This document shows, in pieces, positions 55,012 through 64,000 of a DNA stretch of 64,000 nucleotides (positions are counted from its first letter, which is position 1; each line of letters opens with the position of its first letter). Made by a program: the position numbers and the translations under genes. The stretch lies in assembly GCA_024529925.1 (NCBI GenBank), contig JAFEUB010001797.1, forward strand, positions 186,001-250,000, written 5' to 3'. The notes under the pieces were generated by a model. It was not told where the DNA came from. It ran no database searches and worked only from the letters and a program-made list of their open reading frames with translations. The stretch is from Ophthalmolycus amberensis. Its lineage: Eukaryota > Chordata > Actinopteri > Perciformes > Zoarcidae.

Positions 55012-58000
55012 GTAAGCACACGCAAACACACAAACATGTACTTCTCTAAAATCATTTCTCAGTTTGGAAGTAGTTGTGAGGAAAGATGACTTTAATTTTA
55101 CACTCGGTGTCCAATTTATTAGGTACACTGAGCTGTTGTGTTGAATTGGTGTGTCTAGAAAGATGTCCACTGAGTGTATTTGATTTTGCATGTACCTCTG
55201 GGGGGCTGGGCAGTAAACCATCCTTACATGGAATTGGATTTCTTATCATATTATCACATTGTTGTATCATGATAACAAATTCTGTCATCTCAATTTATGA
55301 CACCAGGCATTCAGTATTTTTGACAAAATCATATAACGTTCACAGTATTTGTTCAATATTACAGGTGACTTTACTATGCAGTCTAATAAGAATTCAAATA
55401 TCTGCGATCGGCAGTTTTTCATGGCTTGTTCCTGTTGTATTTGTTGTCATAATGCTGGTTTTAAAGCTGCCTTATAGGGCAGATCTCTATTGAAAACGAT
55501 GTTTCTTGAAATAAGTTAAAACCAAATTAGTTAACTCCTCCTGGGGCCTCACATGCACGACTCGATATCACACAACATGTTAATATCTTGATGTTTTTTG
55601 AGAATGACCCGATGGTTATCTTGACATTGCCCAGCTCTAGCGCCACAGAAGTCTAACCTTGTCGTATTGTCTCATGCGTCTTTTACTCACACGTCTCATG
55701 TATTTTAAACTTTGAAACCTTCTGTTGTGGTCTTTACATTTACAGCTGCTTAGCATGTGTGTCAAACAGGCCACTGGTATATGAGTCCGTATCTACCTGC
55801 ACTTGACTGTGATAGTCTGCAGTACAACTAATCTACAATCAAAACTACTGATCAGTTTCTGTCTGAATAACAACGATGCTGCCTGCTACTCAGCGTAGTC
55901 TTGCTGAGTTTTCTCTTCTCACATTATTTCCACTCTTTGTATTGATTTATTTTGTCCTGTTTTGCACAATTTTTGCTGGACAAACTTTTGAATGTAAAGC
56001 AAGCGTCTGACATGCCGGCTGTGCAGAAGTCAAGACATAGAATAGATCCAGACGCTATCCCCAGCCCAGTAAGTTTCCTGTGTGCCTGCCTCTGCCTCTT
56101 CCTCTGCTTCATCCTGTCCTCTCTGCCCGCTCGCACTAACCCACAGCTTCCACCTCCTGTTCTGTCCTGCCGGCCCCTAAAGTCAGTGATAGTCACAATG
56201 GGAAAGATGGGCTCCTGTGGGGGAAAGAAAGGAAAAAGTTACTTATATTGTGTGTTATGTTAATGAGTCAGTCATGCCTGCTGATTAATGTGTTTCACCA
56301 GGAAATAGACGCTGATCTGACACAATTTTATGTTCCAGCGCTAATGCCCAAATAAAACTGTCAGTCCAAACGAAACACCAGTGTAAATGATTGTTTAAAG
56401 GAATGGAAGTAGTGAGACATTTTGGGGGGGAAATGCCTTTTTGCTTTCTTGCTGAGAGGAAAACTAAAAGTCGATACCACTCGCATGTATGTACGCTAAA
56501 TGCATGCTAAATTAGCTTAGCATAAACACTGGAAACAAGGGGGTAAGTGTAAAAATGACAAATGTTTCTCAGCTATCTCTTGGCAAGAAAGCACATTTCC
56601 CAAAATGATCATATTTCTGTCTCAGAGATGAGCAATATTTTGACCTTTCACAGAATACATCTGATCTTAATCCCATCACCATATGCGCTGCATCACACCC
56701 ATGTGTTGGTCACTCCTACTACCTCACACCCATCTCACTGATTCTGTGTTTAACTCTGAGAAAGCCTGTCTTAAGTTAGCTTGAGAGTAGTGTTAAAGGT
56801 TTGACAGCCACGTCTTCAAAAACCTCTCTGTGCCTTTGCATGCTAGCCTGCGATGTTTTGCCTTACCCACAATTCCTTGCATTAATGGCATGCCTTGATA
56901 AATCCTGCGCTTTTTCAAGGAGAAACGTCACCGTAGTCATGACTCGGCTGTGATTTCCTTTCATCCACAGATGTTGAGGGGTTTTCAGTGTGCATTTAGT
57001 AGCTGCAGATGTGGGTTGGGGTTGTGTGAAAGTCATCTCCTGCATGTCTGTTCAGTGTTCCTCTTTTTCGACTTTGTGGGACTCGGGGGGGACAATGCAT
57101 CGTGACCTCACGTGTGTGTTTGTGCCGTAAACATGTATGAATTATTTTGTCCCCATCCCTCCTTTTTTTTAGATCCAGGTAATAGAGGATGACAAGGTCA
57201 AGACCACCGAGCCGTTCACCACAGGGGTCAGAGGTCAGGCCCCACCGCTGGTCACCACCAACTTCCAGGTCAAAGACCAAGGTAGGTTCAAACCCTCCAT
57301 GCGAGACGGGGTTTGTGGATCGAGTAACGATTGTAATATTGACAGACACTCTGTGTTTTAGGGAATGCCAGTCCCCGGTTTGTCCGCTGTACGGCGTACA
57401 ACATGCCGTGCACGGCTGACATGGCCAAGCAGTCTCAGGTGCCGCTGGCCGCCGTCATCAAGCCCCTCGCCACGCTGCCGCCGGATGAGGTGAGCGATGA
57501 GCCCCTCCCTTCTCCGCTTTCTCCTGCTCTGTAAATGTTGTGAGCCATTTGTAGACGGGGCTCTTTTTCTGTCTGATCTGAAGCAGTTTTTTTCATCATC
57601 GAAGTGTTGTTTAGAAATCAGAAAGCAAAAAAAAGCACATTTTTCATTCCATGCAAGATGTAAAATACGTAGCGTGGCTCCACTGAGAGCTGAAATAATA
57701 AGTCAATTAACTGATTAGTTAACTATTTTGATAATTGATTAAATATTTTAGTAATTTTGCAAGCAAACGTGCTCTTTTTTTTATGATGTATGCTGAATAT
57801 ATTTTGCCATTTGACCAATGAAAATATCATAAATCTATTATAAATGAAAGCAGCCTTTTTTTCACTGTTTAGTTTTAAGTGTTGAGGCGGATAGTTGAGT
57901 TAATCCTTTGCTTTTCACTCATCTGTACGTTCCACACTGCTTTTCTTTCTTTTAGCCTTAACCTGATTTGATAAAAAGATTAATTTTCTCGGCAGTGCGT

Positions 58001-61000
58001 GGTATGTCGTATTTAAGACGGGATGATATGTCAGTGGGATAATCTGTCTGGAAAACAAAAAGGTGGGAGTGGCTTCATGACCTTGTTTCATGCACTCACC
58101 ACATGTGTAACCAATATGCATCTGGACTAGTTTTACGTTACATCACTTTGGCAGGAAAAACAACGTTATATAAAACGGGGTGTTTCAGTGATTCTGTTTT
58201 TAGATGAAGTCACCCTCGTAGCTAACTTGTATGAATCAAGTCGGTCTCAGATATTCCGATATTTGGATGAGGCTTCTCTCACTCCTTTCATTGCCTCTCT
58301 TGTCAGACGCCTCCATACCTGGTGGACCACGGCGAGGGGGGTCCAATCCGCTGCAACCGCTGCAAGGCCTACATGTGTCCGTACATGCAGTTCATAGAGG
58401 GAGGTCGGCGCTTCCAGTGTGGCTTTTGCAGCTGCGTCACAGAGGGTGAGTTTCTCTCTCGCTCCACATAATAAAATATGTATTTTTGTTTTTATTCAAC
58501 TCCCTGTTCCTGCTCCTCTCCTTCAGTGCCCCCACATTACTTCCAGCATCTGGACCACACCGGTAAGAGAGTGGACTGCTACGACAGACCGGAGCTTTCG
58601 CTGGGCAGCTACGAGTTCATGGCCACTGTCGACTACTGTAAGGTGAGTCCTCTCTGCAGGAAAACAAACCTCCTGCTCACTGGACTCACAGATTAATCAA
58701 CCACCATCATTGTTCTGAGCGCTCTGTTTTGCTATTGTAATGAAATTCTGAGAGAGTCTGCAGTGGACCGTTTACCCATAAAACCCCTCAAGGATCTGCA
58801 AAAGTCTCTGTAGCAGCAGCTTGTTTAATGAATTTGATCACAGGTCACAATAATGAACAAAGCCATCATCAACTATTTACAAGAACAAGCCACTCTCAGT
58901 CAGTTATTATCCACTGAACTAATAAAAGCAAAGCCTGTAGGCTACTCTCTTAATTCCGTCTGGCTGAAATTGCTTTGGTCTACATTTTATTGTATCTGCA
59001 TGTGTTTGGAAATGATTCTGTGCAGCGCAGATAACAATACTGGAATGGAAGAATTGCAGAATCTGTGTGTACGGTTGATGCGTTACTATTCTTCACACAT
59101 GACTTCACACGCAGTATGTGCTCGTGTCTAACAGAACAACAAGATTCCTCAGCCTCCAGCCTTCATCTTCCTTATCGATGTGTCCTACAACGCTGTGAAG
59201 AGCGGCATGGTCAACATCGTCTGCCAGGAGCTCAAGACCCTCCTAGACTACCTGCCCAGGTACGCACTCGCATAAACACATGGACAGAAGGGGAAAGGGT
59301 GAAGGGAGAAAAGAGGAGGCAAAGGGAAGCGTAGATGATGAAGTGAGCCGGTAAAGAGAAAGGGAGGAAGTAAAGAGGATCAGAGATGGAAAAGAAGAAG
59401 GAACATTTCCTCTTAAGAGTGAGGATTTTAAAAGTGTTCGATTAAACGCTCCTTTCTATCGCATGTCAGGAAATGCAAAGTTTACCATTCTCCCATTTCA
59501 TCCTCTGCTTATATACTTGAACGGATGAAGGCACTTGCAAGTGACAAATAATACAAAATGTAAACCATACTTTGGTGTTTCATTTTTACTTTTATGCTTT
59601 CTTACTTTACCACAGGGAGAACCCAGAAATGGACTCCGTGGTGCGGGTGGGTTTCGTCACCTACAACAAGGTTTTGCACTTCTACAACGTCAAGGCCAGC
59701 CTGGCCCAGCCCCAGATGTTGGTGGTGTCGGACGTGTCGGACATGTTCGTGCCGCTGCTCGACGGCTTCCTGGTCAACGTAAATGAGAGCCGGCTAGTTA
59801 TCGAGAGGTGGGAGAACAAAACAAAAAAACACACGCGTTAACAAATACATGAGGTGTGTAAGGACGGATCGATTGGTCCGTTTTAATGACACGTTGTTTG
59901 TGTTTTCCAGTTTGCTGGACCAGATCCCTGAGATGTTTGCAGAAACCAGGGAGACGGAGACGGTCTTTGGACCCGTTATCCAGGCAGGACTGGAGGCCCT
60001 CAAGGTAACCACGTATGACCACTCGCATCACGAGCCTGTTTACATCCAGCGTTACTCACCAAAACGCATTGCGTGTGTCTTTGAGGTCTAACAACGTGTT
60101 GAATGCATATCCGATGAATCTTTACCCGGCCTTAATACATGTCACGATGTTAATTTGCGGCTTTAATTCCCAATCCGCTGACATGCCTGATGACATGTAT
60201 GTTGCTGTGTGTCACTTTGTCAGGCTGCAGACTGCTCAGGGAAGCTGTTTGTGTTTCACTCCTCTCTGCCCATCGCAGAGGCTCCTGGAAAACTAAAGAA
60301 CAGAGAAGACAAGAAGCTGATCGGGACGGATAAGGAGAAGGTAAACGCCAGTGTAGCAAGTTTATTGTGTCCTTAGCATCTTAATAGGTGTCTCTCATGT
60401 GATTGGGACAAAAATAAGCTCTTATTTTAGCTCCTGGCTGACTCCCCGTCCTCTTCAGTCTCTGTTTCAGCCTCAGGTGGCTTTCTACAACACGCTGGCT
60501 AAGGAGTGTGTAGCGCAGGGCTGTTGTGTGGATCTCTTCCTCTTCCCCAACCAGTATGTGGACGTTGCCACGTTAGGGGTGGTCCCCGTCTCCACTGGAG
60601 GGTCCGTCTACAAATACACCTATTTCCAGGTGAGAGAAAGTCGCTCTTTCCCTCCTTCAGTGTTTTGTGGATTATATTTGTGCTACCTGAGTTGTATGAT
60701 ATAATTTTGCCCCTGTAGCCATTTCTCTATGTGTTGCTCTGTTGAAATGCCACCTGGGTCAGTCGCCATTGTGTAACATGTTCCCGTAGTGCGTGACTCA
60801 TCGTGTGTGTTCTTTATCCCAGGCTCAGTCGGACACGGAGCGATTCTTGAACGACCTCAGACGAGACATTCAGAAACTAGTGGGCTTTGATGCCGTCATG
60901 AGGGTGCGAACCAGCACAGGTGAGGCTGAAAACGACCACAACAACAACAACAAAAAACACCGGCCCGAGAGATATGTGACGACTAACTTCATGATCCTTC

Positions 61001-64000
61001 CTCTCCTGCCTCCCCCTCCCCTCAGGTATCCGGGCGACAGACTTCTTCGGCTCCTTCTTCATGAGTAACACCACAGATGTGGAGCTGGCGGGCCTGGACT
61101 GTGACAAGGCCATCACCGTCGAGTTCAAACACGATGACAAGCTCAGCGAGGAGACGGGGGCACTCATGCAGGTGTGTGTGCGCAACAAAGTCCTTTCAGG
61201 AGAGGAGACGCATTCTAGTTGTAGTTTCCAAATCAGCCATTTTAAGACAGCCGAAGCCGAAGCCAGTTCATTCAGTGAGCAATGCCCGTCCTGTTTGTTT
61301 CAGTGCGCCGTGCTGTACACCAGCTGCAGCGGCCAGCGGCGTCTCCGCGTCCACAACATGGCGGTCAACTGCTGCTCCCAGCTGGCTGACCTCTACCGCA
61401 ATTGTGAGACCGACACAATCATCAACTTCCTCTCCAAATACGGTGAGGAGCAGCTCGCACAGCGGAATCTCTTCTTCACTGTCGGGCCACAGGGTCGGGG
61501 GGGGGGCTGTCTTTGTACAGTACAAATGTACACATTCAGCATTGTTCTCTCAAATTCTGAATAAGGTGCGAGTGGAGAAACGAGTTACATTTTCTAAAAA
61601 TACTATCGAGCAAAGCCCAGCTGCTCCAGTTCACCAACAGTAGAAAGCCACACCTGTTCCCGATAGCTTGCTGCTATGAATGTTTGCAGCTTTGTAAGTT
61701 TGAAGCCGGGCCGCGTTCAGAACGGTGGAAGAGGGCAGATTGTAATTGGTTCCAGTGTAAAACTGCTTATTTTTATTGTTTCTGTGTGTTGCAGCTTTCC
61801 GAGGCCTCCTGAGCAACCCCACTAAAGCAGTGAGAGACACTCTGATCAACCAGTGCGCTCAGATTCTGGCCTGCTACCGAAAGAACTGTGCAAGCCCCTC
61901 ATCAGCTGGTCAGGTACTGAAAACCCCTCAGCATACAGTGTGATTGGACCCAGCAGAGACCACATCCCCCCCTCATGTTGAGGAACACTGAGTGTCAATG
62001 GCAGATATGGAAGAACCAACTACACCGCAGTGCACCACAATCATACCAAACATTTCAGACTTCTTATTATTAATGTTATGTGACATTTAGGCTCAGGATC
62101 AGATTTTGCATTACGCTAAATATCAGAGATTTCTCAGGCTGATATTTAGTTTTATTAAAAAGTAAATAGATTCAGAGCACTTGGAAAAATATAGATGCCA
62201 TCGCAGACAAAATTATGAAACTCTGCCTTCACACATATTTACTCATTAACGACACTGTAGGTATTATCTTTAACCATATGTTTGTGTGTGTGTCCAGCTG
62301 ATCCTCCCGGAGTGCATGAAGCTGCTGCCGGTCTACCTGAACTGTGTGCTGAAGAGTGACGTCCTGATGCCGGGAGCCGACGTGTCGTTGGACGACCGGG
62401 CTTACCTGAGGCAGCTGATCAGCTGCATGGACGTCGCAGAGAGCCACGTCTTCTTCTACCCCCGCCTGCTGCCACTGGTGAGGCCACACAGCAACACTGA
62501 GGCGTGCTCTCCCGGAGGGTTTCCGTCATGAATTATTTGGCCCGGTACCAAAGCCCAACGTACTGACAAACTTAAAATAGCATCAGCTGTGTGAGAATAA
62601 TCACATGTTAGATCGGGCAGAAGCATTTCTGTGTTGATCAAAGAGGCGAGCCTCATATGAATCATATGTAGATCCATAAAAACAAGAGTTTGCTGACTTC
62701 TATTATCAGACTCAGGAGAATAATAAATAGCCTGTGTGTTATTCATAATACTGTATTCAAACCAGATGAAAATACATCTGCGTAATTATGCTCTCATAGA
62801 ACAAAGAAGCAGACACGTGGCTTTCTTTTTGATGATGATGCTTTTGAACTTCCTCCATCACAACTACTTTTATCATGAGAATGCTCCACAGTGTGTACTT
62901 CTCTCATGCTAAGTCTGGAGCATTGTTGACTTAACAAGCTCTGTGGTGTTATGCATCACACTTGGGGACTTTGGGAGCATGTCTGCTCATGTCTTTACAC
63001 TTCGGTTGAAGCCCCGGCAGTAGTGGTGTGCTCAGCTAAAACCTGCACGCTTTGCACACTCTAGTGTTCAAACTGTGAACACAAGAAAAGACCGTTGTGA
63101 GAAGATGCTGCTTTGTGCTTTACTCCCTCAAGTCTCTGCTCATCTCCGCCATTAAAACAGTCCTCATGTTTGCAGGGGAGGAAGAGGAAGCTTAGTTTGA
63201 TTAGAAGAAGGCCACACTAACATGTTCGTCTACCGTTGGACTTTCAGACGAAGTTTGAGAGTGGCTCGTTGCCGGTGGCGGTGAGGGACTCTGAGGAGAG
63301 GCTGTCTAAAGGTGGACTTTACATCCTGGAGACGGGACTCCACCTCTTCCTGTGGGTGGGAGCCAGCGCTCAGCAGGAGCTGCTGGTCAGCATCTTCGGC
63401 ACGCCGAGCTTCAGCCAGATCGACCCGAGCTTGGTGAGATGCTTGTTGACCGTAGCGGACTGAGCCACTGCCCGCAGCTTTCATCCTGGTTTATACGTTG
63501 CACAACTCTTTGCTTCCAGTTTCTGTCCGTGCACTTCATCAACTAGTATCAACTAATAAATATGAAACGTTTAAAATATTACATTTCTGTTTCAGACAAG
63601 TCTGCCAGTGCTGGACAACCCCTTCTCTCAGAGACTGAGGGAGATCATCGAATCCTTCAGAGCACAGAGATCACGATACATGAAGGTAAACGTTCTCTTT
63701 TCTTTGTTACCTCTCTGATGTCTTTCAGTCCGACCGCTTTGTGTCCCGCTTCCGTTTTGTCTCTTATTTGATGCCTCGTTTAGATTATCACTTTCTACAA
63801 ATCACGTTTCAACACTTGAAAAATACTAATTGTTAGTTTCTGCTTTACTTGCCAGTTCTTCATACTCTGCTGTACGGACACATTAAGGTGTGATTCCCTC
63901 CCCTTTAACTCACACGAGCTCGCTCTCACTCCTGTCTCCTCTACTCTTTGCAGCTGATGGTGGTGAAACAGGAAGACAAATCCGAGCTGATATTCAGGCA
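51642..64000 (+). CDS. sec24c: SEC24C homologue, COPII coat cargo adaptor (22 coding exons, 3' end cut by window)
   Basis: Coding exons: 51642-51801, 52930-53056, 53780-53946, 54049-54786, 54869-55011, 57173-57281, 57362-57489, 58307-58445, 58527-58642, 59135-59259, 59616-59807, 59911-60004, 60224-60340, 60459-60629, 60823-60919, 61026-61171, 61304-61442, 61795-61913, 62298-62477, 63248-63433, 63596-63685, 63954-64000+. Every junction is GT/AG and in phase, giving 1,176 codons to the window edge. SEC24 pairs with SEC23 on ER exit sites and selects cargo for COPII vesicles. The product has a disordered Pro/Gln-rich N-terminus (to ~430), then the zinc finger, trunk, beta-sandwich, helical and gelsolin-like domains. 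It is closer to SEC24C than SEC24D (MNVNQ start, location next to synpo2l, QGCCVDLFLFPNQ). Human SEC24C is about 1,094 aa; the excess is in exon 4. By comparison, about 30 C-terminal residues are missing. Confidence 0.97.
52090..52170 (+). CDS. sec24c: Candidate 81-nt cassette exon of sec24c
   Basis: Within the intron between coding exons 1 and 2, a pyrimidine tract and TATTTCAG acceptor are followed by 81 nt and a good donor (TTAG|GTAACT). Entry and exit phases both match the flanking exons (phase 1), so inclusion would add 27 residues without a frameshift (start YSPFTSFPSKAVV). The composition is Ser/Pro-rich like its neighbours. I do not recognise a counterpart elsewhere. Confidence 0.5.
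   Translation, partial: VILLSQAFPLRLWLPTQSLISPLLST
55099..55178. mobile_element. Short inverted-repeat element remnant in a sec24c intron
   Basis: Left end TACACTCGGTGTCCAATTTA and the reverse complement of the right end, TACACTCAGTGGACATC, form imperfect terminal repeats around 80 bp. The segment GTCCAATTTATTAGGTACAC is a sequence I recall as widely dispersed in fish genomes. Family not assigned. Confidence 0.45.
56000..56068 (+). CDS. sec24c: Candidate optional sec24c exon resembling the end of exon 5
   Basis: The segment encodes VQKSRHRIDPDAIPSP followed by a near-perfect donor (CCA|GTAAGT). It mirrors the end of exon 5 (AQKRLDPDSIPSP) about 1 kb upstream. Two acceptors lie 4 nt apart (AAAG|C at 56000, CAAG|CG at 56004). 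The first keeps phase 0 and adds a 23-residue cassette after exon 5. The second gives the phase needed to replace exon 5. The acceptor context is only moderate. Confidence 0.45.
57173..58642 (+). CDS. sec24c: sec24c exons 6-9: core entry and zinc finger
   Basis: Residues 446-609. Exon 6 opens with IQVIEDDK and continues to PPLVTTNFQVKDQG, the start of the structured SEC24 core. Exon 8 holds the zinc finger: Cys540-x2-Cys543 (CNRC) and Cys562-x2-Cys565 (CGFC), separated by KAYMCPYMQFIEGGRRFQ. Exon 9 (PPHYFQHLDHTGKRVDCYD ... LGSYEF) leads into the trunk. Confidence 0.95.
59135..60919 (+). CDS. sec24c: sec24c exons 10-15: trunk (vWA-like) domain
   Basis: Residues 610-874, spread over six small exons. 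Visible blocks are PPAFIFLIDVSYNAV, VGFVTYNKVLHFYNVK, VPLLDGFLVNVNES, LLDQIPEMFAETRETETVFG, AEAPGKLKNREDKKL and VDLFLFPNQYVDVATL. This is the SEC23-facing trunk of the adaptor, with a von Willebrand A-like fold. Exon 15 (FDAVMRVRTSTG) starts the beta-sandwich. Confidence 0.95.
61026..62477 (+). CDS. sec24c: sec24c exons 16-19: beta-sandwich and helical domains
   Basis: Residues 875-1069. Exon 16 (ATDFFGSFFMSNTTDVELAG, then VEFKHDDKL) and exon 17 (CAVLYTSCSGQRRLRVHN) form the beta-sandwich that contributes cargo-binding surface. Exons 18-19 (VRDTLINQCAQILACYRKN, LILPECMKLLPVYLNCVLKS) are the all-helical domain. Confidence 0.95.
63248..64000 (+). CDS. sec24c: sec24c exons 20-22: gelsolin-like domain (cut by window edge)
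   Basis: Residues 1070 to 1176+. Blocks: LSKGGLYILETGLHLFLWVG (gelsolin fold), ACA-AGT-initiated exon 21 ending RSRYMK, and exon 22 beginning LMVVKQEDKSELIFR. The remaining C-terminal residues and stop codon lie beyond position 64000. Confidence 0.93.

Overview
The window looks like a teleost fish chromosome segment. It has vertebrate-type spliced genes with GT/AG introns, very dense CA/GT and CT microsatellites, fish-type transposon debris, and four protein genes in an order I recall from human 10q22: USP54(-), MYOZ1(-), SYNPO2L(-), SEC24C(+). The species cannot be named from the sequence, and all gene models were assembled by eye from splice sites, reading phase and remembered family similarity.

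Layout. 1-27,170 (-): the 5' part of usp54, with six coding exons for the first 229 residues of the USP domain. A 5'UTR intron leads back to a CpG-rich candidate promoter and first exon near 27.0-27.2 kb; the rest of the gene lies left of the window. 28.1-32.6 kb (-): a complete myoz1-like gene (five coding exons, 237 aa). 32.6-37.6 kb: intergenic or 5'UTR-intron DNA. 37.67-48.64 kb (-): a complete synpo2l gene (five coding exons, 1,215 aa, N-terminal PDZ) plus a candidate internal first exon for a PDZ-less 925-aa form. 48.64-49.8 kb: short head-to-head spacer. 49.8-64.0 kb (+): sec24c, with 22 coding exons giving 1,176 codons before the window cuts off the last few dozen residues. Its N-terminal region also contains two phase-compatible candidate optional exons, one of which looks like a partial copy of the preceding exon.

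How the genes relate. MYOZ1 and SYNPO2L are both striated-muscle Z-disc proteins and sit side by side on one strand. SEC24C is a ubiquitous COPII cargo adaptor, and USP54 is a USP-fold protein whose Cys-box cysteine is present here. The muscle pair is therefore framed by broadly expressed genes.

Non-genic content. There is a complete 498-bp hAT-type element with perfect 8-bp target duplications and a LINE-like tail inside it, LINE 3' tails, a small inverted-repeat element in a sec24c intron, an 86-bp tandem duplication, two adjacent near-perfect palindromes, and very long CT and GT tracts. Several CA tracts lie directly downstream of 5' splice sites. I saw no RNA genes, CRISPR arrays or bacterial-type systems. 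The most interesting material is regulatory and splicing-related rather than a new gene system.
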